A stretch of DNA of 64,000 nt from Elusimicrobiota bacterium (GTDB lineage: Bacteria; Elusimicrobiota; Elusimicrobia; F11): positions 38,964 through 102,963 of the forward strand of contig JAJVIP010000030.1 of the NCBI GenBank assembly GCA_022072025.1, written 5' to 3'. Positions 18,501 through 24,911 of this stretch are shown one piece after another. A program made the position numbers and the translations under genes. Within the stretch, counting starts at the first letter, position 1. Each line of letters opens with the position of its first letter. The notes beneath the pieces are model-generated. The model was given only the letters and a program-made list of their open reading frames with translations, searched no databases and was not told the origin of the DNA.

Positions 18501-19813
18501 CGCTTACGCAGACGTTCTATATGACGGACAACAAGCTGGATAAGATTCTTGAGATCCAAGCGAATGGGACGTTGGTGAGGACGATTGATATAGCGGGGCT
18601 CAAGAGAGCGGGCGAAGCGGAGACGGACGCGGAAGGGATCACGTGGATGTACGGGACGACGTATGCGCTGGTGTTGGAAGGGGGAGAAGAGATGGCGGTG
18701 GTGCAGATCACGCCGACAACGACCTCGATAGCGCGAGCGCAGGCGAGAATATTTGATTTATCCGGAGACCCGAAGGGCGTGACGTATAAGGCTTCGGAGG
18801 ATGCGATCTATTGGGTGAGTGAAGACAACCCGATGAGGGTGGTGAAGAGCCGGATCAATGAGGCGACTGGTAATTTAGAGACGATAACGAACATTGATGT
18901 GACGGGTCTGCCGGCGACGCAATTGGCGGACGTGGCCTATTTTCCGAGGTTATCGCCGCATCTGCTGTTGATCAGTCACAGTTCGAGAACGATCATGGAA
19001 GTGGATTTGCAGAGTGGAGCGCCGGTGCTCCGGAGCTCGTTTTCACTATCAGGCTGGCCGATTCCCGAAGCGGGGGCGATGGCCTTTGGAGCGGACGGGA
19101 AGATGTACGTGGTGGGGAAACATGTGGGCGGGGTTCCCGAGGACGACTTCAACGTGTTCCAACCCACAACACTCATTCCCAACTTACCGCCTCAAGCTGA
19201 AATTCGCAGTGGGCAAGGGGCGCGCATTATCGATTCTGATCGAAATGGGATTGAAACGGTTTCTGTTGATGGGTTTTATTCCAACGATTTGGATGGAGCC
19301 ATCATTTCGTATGAATGGTGGGTCAATGGAACAAAAATTCTTGAATCAAACAGTCCTCGCGTATCCACATTCACCCATACCTTCGCGATGGGCGTCTCCA
19401 CAATAACCTTGATTGTTAAAGATGATGCTGGAGCGTCTTCTCAGGCCAATTTTGAGTTAACTGTTTTGCCCCCTTCATCTAATTTGCCGCCCTTGGCCAA
19501 TGCTGTTTTGCCCGCCAATATGATGGCTGATATCAACGGATCGGTTCAAGTGACGGTTGACGCGTCGCTTAGCCGGGACCCTGAAAATGATTTTATCTAC
19601 CGATATGTTTGGCGCGAAGGATCCGCCACACTCTATGATGGCGCGTTTGCCACGGCCACTCTCAATATTAATGGAGTGGGGCAACACGCTCTCTCGCTGA
19701 CAGTATTTTCAAAAGAGGCCAATGGCAGCAGCCAATCAGGGACAAACGGTTTTTTTTTACCATTCTTCCGTTTAATGCCGGAAAATTGGCAGGCCATTGG
19801 TTCACTCACGTAA
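15539..19813 (+). CDS. secreted repeat protein of beta-propeller and PKD/Ig-like units, N-terminal part (frameshifted)
   Basis: The 1,424-aa frame begins with a Sec signal region (hydrophobic core near residues 25-40, ending near TYGES). Three long units follow. Each has a propeller-like domain (FAGLTFN, YMTDN, VRTIDI, DAEGITWMYG, DPKGVTY, EDDFNVF) of the SdiA-regulated or phytase-like kind, then two Ig/PKD-like domains (DPDGAIISYEWRVNG, then SDSENDPINRYRWTEG). Units 2 and 3 are almost identical in DNA. A fourth propeller starts in another frame at the end, so this gene and the next open frame were one protein of about 1,875 aa. The start could be 15539 or the ATG at 15551; neither has a good ribosome binding site. 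An extracellular binding or structural role is likely. Confidence 0.75.
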   Translation: MQKLMDCFRGPRNRAALNRFGPSQILKVAGALCLFTFTSPLTYGESLAGRDYSRITGRDFPFTDTYGDFAGLTFNALTQTFYMTDNKKDKILEIRSDGTLVRTIDIGGLKKPGESEADAEGITWMYGTTYALVMEGGEEMAVFQITSATTALTRTQATIYNLSGDPKGVTYSASDDALYFISEQNPMRVVKGRINPITRNLDIVSNIDLSGLPATKLGDVAYFPRLSPYLLFLSHSSQKIMEVDISGPTPSLRSQFSLAGWPIPDANGLSFDATGKMYVVGKQVSGSPEDDFNVFEPSPPISNLGSFPIPGGNLTVLDTDGNGFETVSLDGSRSFDPDGAIIDFIWRVNGTAITQGYGPRVSTFTYSFPVGISSVVLSLRDDAQLTTQATVTVTVLAQSSNLPPVANAVVPSSIEAYFVNTASVSVNATSSSDPENNPITRYRWTEGTTTYYDGPLPLVTFSLPGLGLHTLRLTVYSIDNNSITQSGFRDFSVTVTPVTENLAGRSFTRIIGDDFSFSNTYGDFAGLTFNALTQTFYMTDNKLDKILEIQANGTLVRTIDIAGLKRAGEAETDAEGITWMYGTTYALVLEGGEEMAVVQITPTTTSIARAQARIFDLSGDPKGVTYKASEDAIYWVSEDNPMRVVKSRINEATGNLETITNIDVTGLPATQLADVAYFPRLSPHLLLISHSSRTIMEVDLQSGAPVLRSSFSLSGWPIPEAGAMAFGADGKMYVVGKHVGGVPEDDFNVFQGTGAFGNQLPVANAGNGTVTVYDIDGNGTEIVSINGSNSYDPDGAIISYEWRVNGTVIAQGYGPKVSTFTYTFGMGSSTVVLSVKDDVNATSQTTVTVTVNAKPPNNPPVANATVPGSVEADGTGVAFINVNASASSDSENDPINRYRWTEGTTTYYDGTSSISSFTVTGVGTHVIRLTVYSTDGFGITQTGTRDFTVNVLPFNPGRLAGRIFNRIIGQDFSFSNTYGDFAGLTFNALTQTFYMTDNKLDKILEIQANGTLVRTIDIAGLKRAGEAETDAEGITWMYGTTYALVLEGGEEMAVVQITPTTTSIARAQARIFDLSGDPKGVTYKASEDAIYWVSEDNPMRVVKSRINEATGNLETITNIDVTGLPATQLADVAYFPRLSPHLLLISHSSRTIMEVDLQSGAPVLRSSFSLSGWPIPEAGAMAFGADGKMYVVGKHVGGVPEDDFNVFQPTTLIPNLPPQAEIRSGQGARIIDSDRNGIETVSVDGFYSNDLDGAIISYEWWVNGTKILESNSPRVSTFTHTFAMGVSTITLIVKDDAGASSQANFELTVLPPSSNLPPLANAVLPANMMADINGSVQVTVDASLSRDPENDFIYRYVWREGSATLYDGAFATATLNINGVGQHALSLTVFSKEANGSSQSGTNGFFLPFFRLMPENWQAIGSLT
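17081..17791 (+). repeat. 711-bp near-identical direct repeat, copy 1
   Basis: This stretch, from TTTTCATTCAGCAAC to the end of the EDDFNVF motif, recurs at 18452-19162 with only about five single-base differences that I could find by eye. The period is 1,371 bp, or 457 codons. Units 1 and 4 of the same protein are clearly diverged, so this pair was recently duplicated or homogenised by gene conversion. Confidence 0.9.
18452..19162 (+). repeat. 711-bp near-identical direct repeat, copy 2
   Basis: This is the second copy of the propeller block at 17081-17791. Differences seen are mostly silent (for example GGC to GGT, CTT to CTG, CTG to TTG). Flanking sequence on both sides is diverged, so the homogenised tract has sharp borders matching one propeller domain. 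Confidence 0.9.
19750..19758 (+). other. frameshift site: run of nine T within the propeller/PKD gene
   Basis: The upstream frame reads GGT TTT TTT TTA here and stops at 19813. Slipping back one base on the T run reads TTT ACC ATT CTT CCG TTT AAT GCC, giving TILPFNAGKLAG. This matches VNVLPFNPGRLAG at the same place in the previous repeat. One extra T, or a -1 ribosomal slip, would therefore restore a single protein. Phase variation, programmed frameshifting, a true mutation and a sequencing error all remain possible. Confidence 0.85.
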
Positions 19814-21165
19814 CCGGAAAAGATTTTTCTTTTGATCCGCCGTATGAAAATTTTTCCGGGCTAACTTTTAATCCCCTCACTCAAACGTATTTTATGACGG
19901 ACAACGTTTTGGACACGGTTTTTGAGATAGACCGTTCCGGGTCATTAGTGAGGACAATTGACATCTCAAAACTTAAAAATCCATTTGAAACCACGACCGA
20001 TGCTGAAGGGATCACGTGGATGTATGGAACGACTTATGCCATCGTGATGGAAAGCGCGGAAGAGATGGCGGTTGTTGAGATTTTACCGTCCACAATCTCT
20101 CTTGAAAGAACGCAGGCGAGAATATTTGATTTGTTTGGGGATCCAAAAGGCGTGGCGTACAACGCGTCCGAAGATGCCATTTATTGGGTGAGTCAAACGG
20201 GCCCCCTGCGGGTGGTTAAATCGCGGATCAATGAAGGAAAAGGAACACTCGACCTCATTTGGAACCGTGTGGTGGACAACTTGCCCGACGGTGGTTTGGC
20301 CGATATCGCTTTTTTCCCTCGCCTTTCCAAAAACCCTTTTCTGATTGGTCAATCCTCCCACACAATCATGGAAGTGGACATGTCAGGAAAAACAGCCGTT
20401 GTGGTCAGCAGTTTTTCTCTAACAGCGTGGCGCATTCCCCGGCCTGGGGCGATGGCTTTTGATTCTGACGGGTCCTTTCGAGTGGTGGGAAAACATCTCA
20501 AGGATGTTCCCGAAGATGATTTCAATATTTTTACCCCCTTGTCACCCATTCCGAATTTGCCTCCCATTGCCAACGCCGGTAACAACATTGTGGCCATCGC
20601 TTTCAACGGTTTAACTTCCTTGGTCAATATTGACGGCACTTTAAGCATTGATCCCGATGGAGCCATCATTGATTACCAGTGGTTGGTGAACAATGTGGTT
20701 GTGGCCACAGGGTATAGTCCCAGGGTCAAACGTCTTTCACATTCATTTGCATTGGGAGTTTCAACGGTTACTTTAATCGTTCGCGACGATTCACTCGTAA
20801 CAACTCAAACGATAGTGGAAGTCATGGTTAGACCTTGGACAGAGCAGGATCACCTTCCCACTCCCTTTGAACAACCCATCAATTTCCCCGCCACTTCGTT
20901 GAACTATATCCACCCGGGATCTTTGATCCAAAGCGCGGAATTTTATTTTTCATTGAGTGAAACCGGGTTTGCGGATATTCGAATTTATGACCAACTTGGA
21001 CGAAAAATAAAGGAATTCAAAACAGATGTTTTTCCGCCCGGACAATATCGAGCGCCGTGGGATTTGCTGAATGAAAATGGAGAACCCGTTTCTTCCGGTG
21101 TTTATTTTGTTCTCATCGAATCGCAGGGCCAAGTCAAAAAAGAGAAATTGGTGGTTGTGCGGTGA
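19786..21165 (+). CDS. C-terminal continuation of the propeller/PKD protein with FlgD-like end domain
   Basis: This frame is homologous to the earlier units from its first residues: LAG, GKDFSFDPPYENFSGLTFN, YFMTDN, TDAEGITWMYG, then an Ig/PKD-like domain (DPDGAIIDYQWLVNN). It ends in a FlgD-type Ig domain (ADIRIYDQLGRKI, GVYFVLIES). The open frame begins in the T run at 19750-19758. The first usable start, a TTG at 19786, has no ribosome binding site, so the sequence is best read as the 3' part of the preceding gene. FlgD-like C-terminal domains are common on cell-surface or secreted proteins and resemble type IX secretion sorting domains. The next gene starts within the stop codon. Confidence 0.75.
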   Translation: MAGHWFTHVTGKDFSFDPPYENFSGLTFNPLTQTYFMTDNVLDTVFEIDRSGSLVRTIDISKLKNPFETTTDAEGITWMYGTTYAIVMESAEEMAVVEILPSTISLERTQARIFDLFGDPKGVAYNASEDAIYWVSQTGPLRVVKSRINEGKGTLDLIWNRVVDNLPDGGLADIAFFPRLSKNPFLIGQSSHTIMEVDMSGKTAVVVSSFSLTAWRIPRPGAMAFDSDGSFRVVGKHLKDVPEDDFNIFTPLSPIPNLPPIANAGNNIVAIAFNGLTSLVNIDGTLSIDPDGAIIDYQWLVNNVVVATGYSPRVKRLSHSFALGVSTVTLIVRDDSLVTTQTIVEVMVRPWTEQDHLPTPFEQPINFPATSLNYIHPGSLIQSAEFYFSLSETGFADIRIYDQLGRKIKEFKTDVFPPGQYRAPWDLLNENGEPVSSGVYFVLIESQGQVKKEKLVVVR

Positions 21166-22415
21166 GGGGAGGAATAGGCCTTCAAACGAAGGAGTTAATA
21201 TTAACCATTGGTTTAATTCTCTCCATGATCCCCTTTTGCTTGGTTCATGGAGCGGGAACAGAGTCAGGTTTGATATTACTCAGAAATAGCGGAGCCCGAT
21301 CCAGCGCGCTGGGAGATGCCTTCACCGCGATGACCAACGATATCACGGCCCTGGAATTCAACCCCGCTTCCTTGGCCTCGTTGGAATCTGGTCACGTCTC
21401 ATTGCAATATGAACGCGGGTTGTTTGAGGACACCTTCAGTAAGATCATGGCCGGGAAACGGACTCGGTCCCATGGAACTTTCGGTTTGGCGGTGGGCCAC
21501 TACAACAGCGGGACAGCCAATCTATTTGATGGGATTAACCCTGAACGTTCGGTTATTGCGGAACAGGGGCGCATTGTCAATTTGGGGTACGGGTTCAGGA
21601 ATCGAAAGTTTCTGTTGGGAACCAACATAAAATACATTTGGTCGGAACTCGCCGAAACAAACAGTGATTCCGCCTTCTCTGCGGAAGTGGGTTTCCAGGT
21701 TCAACTCTCACGGCATCTTCGAATGGGAGCGGCTGGCCCCCTGTATCAATCGCAGCTTCAATATGTTCGCGCTGAGGAAGATCTCCCATCTCTCATTCGC
21801 ACAGGATTCAATTGGGCGGGCGCCTTGCCGTTGGCCACGGGGAAGCTCCCCCTCCAACTTCTATTGGACGTTCCCTATGACGCCAATCAACACAAGGTGT
21901 CATTGGCTTTAGGAGCGGAAACCCAAATTAAGGACTTGGCCATCCGTTTGGGGTACAACACGCGATCAGAAATCCAACAGTTTGTCATGGGAGCCGGATT
22001 TCAGTTTATGCAAATGTCTTTGGATTATTCTCTTGGTTTGGTGGCGAACGAAAATGCGGGACCCTTTCACAAAATAAATTTTTCATTACGATTTAATGAC
22101 CTTCGGAAAGACTCTGTCCGGCTTTCTCAAAAAACTTCTGGACCAGCTTCAAAAAATGAAAGATTGGTTCTTGAAGTTAAGCAAGAAACTTCCTCCTCCA
22201 ATTCTAAATTCAAGTCTGCTGTGCCCACTCAGAACGCCACTTATCAAGTTTATGAGGTCCAAGAAGGGGAAACTCTGCAATCGATATCTTTAAAACGGTA
22301 TGGACCCAATGTGAATTACCTGGACATTTTTTCCGTGAACCGCCATTTGTATTCAAGCCCTGAGGAAATCAAACCCGGGTCGAAAATTCTCCTGCCCACC
22401 GACCAAGGATCCTAA
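21162..22415 (+). CDS. PorV/UPF0164-type outer-membrane protein with C-terminal LysM-like domain
   Basis: The GTG start overlaps the stop of the propeller gene, which suggests coupling. The 417-aa product has a signal peptide (LILTIGLILSMIPFCLVHG). The PorV/PorQ hallmark RSSALGDAFTAMTND, then ALEFNPASLA, follows, with alternating beta strands typical of an outer-membrane barrel to about residue 320. The last 60 residues (YQVYEVQEGETLQSISLKRYG to IKPGSKILLP) look like a LysM peptidoglycan-binding domain. In Bacteroidetes, PorV helps release type IX secretion substrates. Its location directly after a protein with a FlgD-like end domain suggests a similar pairing here. A LysM fusion to such a barrel would also anchor it to the wall. 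The secretion role is inference. Confidence 0.7.
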   Translation: MRGGIGLQTKELILTIGLILSMIPFCLVHGAGTESGLILLRNSGARSSALGDAFTAMTNDITALEFNPASLASLESGHVSLQYERGLFEDTFSKIMAGKRTRSHGTFGLAVGHYNSGTANLFDGINPERSVIAEQGRIVNLGYGFRNRKFLLGTNIKYIWSELAETNSDSAFSAEVGFQVQLSRHLRMGAAGPLYQSQLQYVRAEEDLPSLIRTGFNWAGALPLATGKLPLQLLLDVPYDANQHKVSLALGAETQIKDLAIRLGYNTRSEIQQFVMGAGFQFMQMSLDYSLGLVANENAGPFHKINFSLRFNDLRKDSVRLSQKTSGPASKNERLVLEVKQETSSSNSKFKSAVPTQNATYQVYEVQEGETLQSISLKRYGPNVNYLDIFSVNRHLYSSPEEIKPGSKILLPTDQGS

Positions 22416-22435
22416 ATGAGCCCCCCCTTTACAAT

Positions 22436-23617
22436 ATGAAGTATCGATACGGCTCCGTTTTAAAGTTGTGCGCCTGTTCCGCATGGTTGGTGGTCGCCAT
22501 GTCAGGGGCTATTTACGCCGCGCAGATCAACACCTCAGGGAAATTGGAGATTCTCGCGGACGACCGCAGTTTTTCAGCCCGTATCACGGGCCGGCTTTTT
22601 ATCGATGCCAATTTTTATCACACGGACTCGGAGGAACGGCGGTTGACCAGCGGGGCCTTTATTCGCAGCGCGAGGATTGGCGTAACTGGGAATTTTCGGG
22701 AATATGAATATGAAGTGGAATTCGACAATGCGACGGATCAGGCGAATTTGAGGAATGCCAATATCAAACGCGATATCGGCCCCGGTAAATTGTCGATTGG
22801 TCAATTCAAAATTTCTGAAGGTTTTGATGCCGTCAACAGCGCGATTGATTTGGTATTCATCGAACGTCCCTACTTGGCCGATATCGTTCCAGGCTATAAA
22901 ATTGGCCTTGGCTATAAGGGCACTTCAAAAAAGATGGGCTATTCCACCGATGTCTACAATATGCGGGAAGCATCTGACGGCGAATCGCGTCCCATCAATG
23001 CGGGCGTTGGGGCAGTGGCAAGAGCCTACGCGGCGCCCATCAACCAGAAATTGCTGGCTCTCCATCTTGGAGGAAGTTTTGCCGTTGAATATACCGATAG
23101 CATCGGAACGCTGATTCGAGTAAGCCCCATAGGCCGAGCGGAAGAATATCGCAACACCGAAGACTTTCGGTTTGTACTCGTGGACCGTCAAGACGAACGA
23201 GTGACTGTTAATCGATTCAACCTTGAGACCGCTGCCGTCAATGGGCCTCTCTCTGTGCAGGCGGAATATATGAACGGGCGCGCCACCTCCCCCACCCGTT
23301 CGGACGACGACTTTTCAACCTGGTATGGACACGTCAGTTATATCCTCACAGGAGAAGCGCGTAAGTATGTGTTTCGGCGAGGACGGATCCATCGTCCCGT
23401 TCCGAGCCGTTCTGCCGGCGCGGTGGAGATTGCGGCGCGTTATCAACAAGCCAGTCGTCACCAAGTGGCCAATGCCAAATTAACCGCCACAGAATTTGGC
23501 GTGACCTACTATGCCAACCAGAATGTGCGTTTCATGCTGAATTATGGAGTGGCCCACAACAAATTGATTGACGACAGTCCAAGATTGGTATCGATGCGCG
23601 CGCAGTTTGATTTTTAA
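22436..23617 (+). CDS. phosphate-selective porin O/P family outer-membrane protein
   Basis: The 393-aa protein has a signal peptide (about residues 1-29, ending GAIYAA). A beta-barrel sequence of the OprO/OprP family follows: GRLFIDANFY, SGAFIRSARIGVTG, YEYEVEFD, KLSIGQFKISEGFD, FIERPYLADIVPGYKIG. It ends with a typical terminal Phe (MRAQFDF). Members form trimeric anion or phosphate pores. It lies 20 bp after the PorV-like gene, possibly in one transcript. No Pho half-sites were found directly upstream, unlike the second porin at 33560. Substrate specificity cannot be judged. Confidence 0.75.
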   Translation: MKYRYGSVLKLCACSAWLVVAMSGAIYAAQINTSGKLEILADDRSFSARITGRLFIDANFYHTDSEERRLTSGAFIRSARIGVTGNFREYEYEVEFDNATDQANLRNANIKRDIGPGKLSIGQFKISEGFDAVNSAIDLVFIERPYLADIVPGYKIGLGYKGTSKKMGYSTDVYNMREASDGESRPINAGVGAVARAYAAPINQKLLALHLGGSFAVEYTDSIGTLIRVSPIGRAEEYRNTEDFRFVLVDRQDERVTVNRFNLETAAVNGPLSVQAEYMNGRATSPTRSDDDFSTWYGHVSYILTGEARKYVFRRGRIHRPVPSRSAGAVEIAARYQQASRHQVANAKLTATEFGVTYYANQNVRFMLNYGVAHNKLIDDSPRLVSMRAQFDF

Positions 23618-23632
23618 GAGGTTATGGGGATG

Positions 23633-23795
23633 TTATCCGGAATTATTCAGTTGAATCGTACCTAAAGGTACTGCACAAGACGCTGTCGCCCCGGCACGCT
23701 TCTTGGCCGGGGCCCAGGTTTTTCTGAGAAGAACACCTGGGCCCCGGCCAAACGGCTTGCCGGGGCGACGGGCCAAAAAACATGCCGGGACGACA
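23633..23795 (+). repeat. palindromic repeat, family A, intergenic copy
   Basis: The left end GTTATCCGGAATTATTCAG continues to TTGAATCG as in the copy at 2651. A 25-bp spacer leads to the core at 23685-23769. There GTCGCCCCGGCA pairs with TGCCGGGGCGAC, and TTGGCCGGGGCCCAGG pairs with CCTGGGCCCCGGCCAA, around a short loop, forming a very stable nested hairpin. A further partial arm (CATGCCGGGACGAC) follows at about 23780-23795. The right terminal inverted repeat seen at 2801 is missing. Confidence 0.85.
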
Positions 23796-23849
23796 TCCCA
23801 TTGGTAACTGAGGACGCTGAAGAGATATGACTTTTAAAAGGTGATTAGA

Positions 23850-24875
23850 ATGTTAATGAGAGTCCGTTTGGTATTTTTAATTATTTTCACCTGGGCTTTT
23901 TCCTCTCAATTCGCTTTAGCAGAATGGTTGTCGATCAGCGGAAAACCTGTTCGGTTGGATGACATCATCCAAGTGAAGCTGCGCGACTTGCATCCCACAC
24001 AACCCTCCATTGGTTTCGACCGGATCTACTACAAACTCGGTCGCTATGCCAAAGATCCGCGTAAAGTGTTTGATGAGTATTGTGAGAAAACCGGACAGAG
24101 GGGAATCCGAACCTTCACGCTCTCCTCTGACCTTCATGATCCACAGTCCTTTGTCTGCTTGGAAAAAGTGGGGATGGATATTTCCAATCTAAAAACAGTG
24201 GCCTTGGGTCCTGATGACAAACTTTACCTGACCGACGGCCATCATACCTTCAATGCCTTTTGGGAAATGAAATGGGGAGGTCCAGATCTGACTGTTTATG
24301 TTGTGCTCAAACGCGATTACCGCGATTTTGAATCCATGGAAAGATTTTGGAAGCAAATGAAGATCGACAACAATGTTTGGCTTTTGGATGAATGGGGTCG
24401 TGAGATTTCACCGGCCGACTTGCCCCCATCCTTGGGGTTGGCGAACTTCGGTGACGATCAGTATCGGAGTCTCATGTATTATACGAGGCGTATCGCTTGG
24501 AATACTCCCGGAGAAATGAGTGTTCCAGAACCGGAATTTTATGGCGACAACTATCCTGATTTCCCTTTTCTCGAATTTTTCTGGACCCGCGAAATTCGTA
24601 AGACCGTGGATCTCTCAAAATATGATTTGGCCACGCGAGCAGGATATGTGGCGGCCATTCGGGCGGTGGGTGAAGCGATTCTAAATATTCATTCCATTGA
24701 TGTTGGAGGATTGGTCAAATCGGCAGAAGAGATGGGGCAATTTCGTCAATTCAATAACCGTGAATTAATTCGTATCGACCGGCCAGGAACTGGCAAGTTG
24801 GCCTATATGTTGGCTTACAAGTCTCAGTTGAAGTCGAAAAGCAAGCATCTGAATAATCCTGTTCACATTCAATAG
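23850..24875 (+). CDS. exported ParB-like (ParBc_2/sulfiredoxin-fold) protein
   Basis: The ATG at 23850 is preferred (AAGGTG about 7 nt upstream) over a GTG at 23841. The 341-aa product has a signal peptide (VFLIIFTWAFSSQFALAEW). A ParB/Srx-type domain follows: VRLDDIIQVKLRDLHPTQPSIG near 30-50 and the motif LTDGHHTFNAFWE near 130. Members of this putative ParB-like nuclease family are often secreted and their activity is not well defined. It stands alone, with a palindromic repeat upstream and a convergent gene downstream. A DNA-partitioning role is unlikely for an exported protein. Confidence 0.7.
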   Translation: MLMRVRLVFLIIFTWAFSSQFALAEWLSISGKPVRLDDIIQVKLRDLHPTQPSIGFDRIYYKLGRYAKDPRKVFDEYCEKTGQRGIRTFTLSSDLHDPQSFVCLEKVGMDISNLKTVALGPDDKLYLTDGHHTFNAFWEMKWGGPDLTVYVVLKRDYRDFESMERFWKQMKIDNNVWLLDEWGREISPADLPPSLGLANFGDDQYRSLMYYTRRIAWNTPGEMSVPEPEFYGDNYPDFPFLEFFWTREIRKTVDLSKYDLATRAGYVAAIRAVGEAILNIHSIDVGGLVKSAEEMGQFRQFNNRELIRIDRPGTGKLAYMLAYKSQLKSKSKHLNNPVHIQ

Positions 24876-24911
24876 CTGTAACTCACCTGATCCGCCGTTG
24901 CTGGCAATATT

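Noticed and set aside
19786..21165. Independent gene starting at the TTG at 19786
   Set aside because: There is no ribosome binding site, and homology to the previous repeat begins upstream of this codon in the same frame. It is the continuation of the preceding gene.
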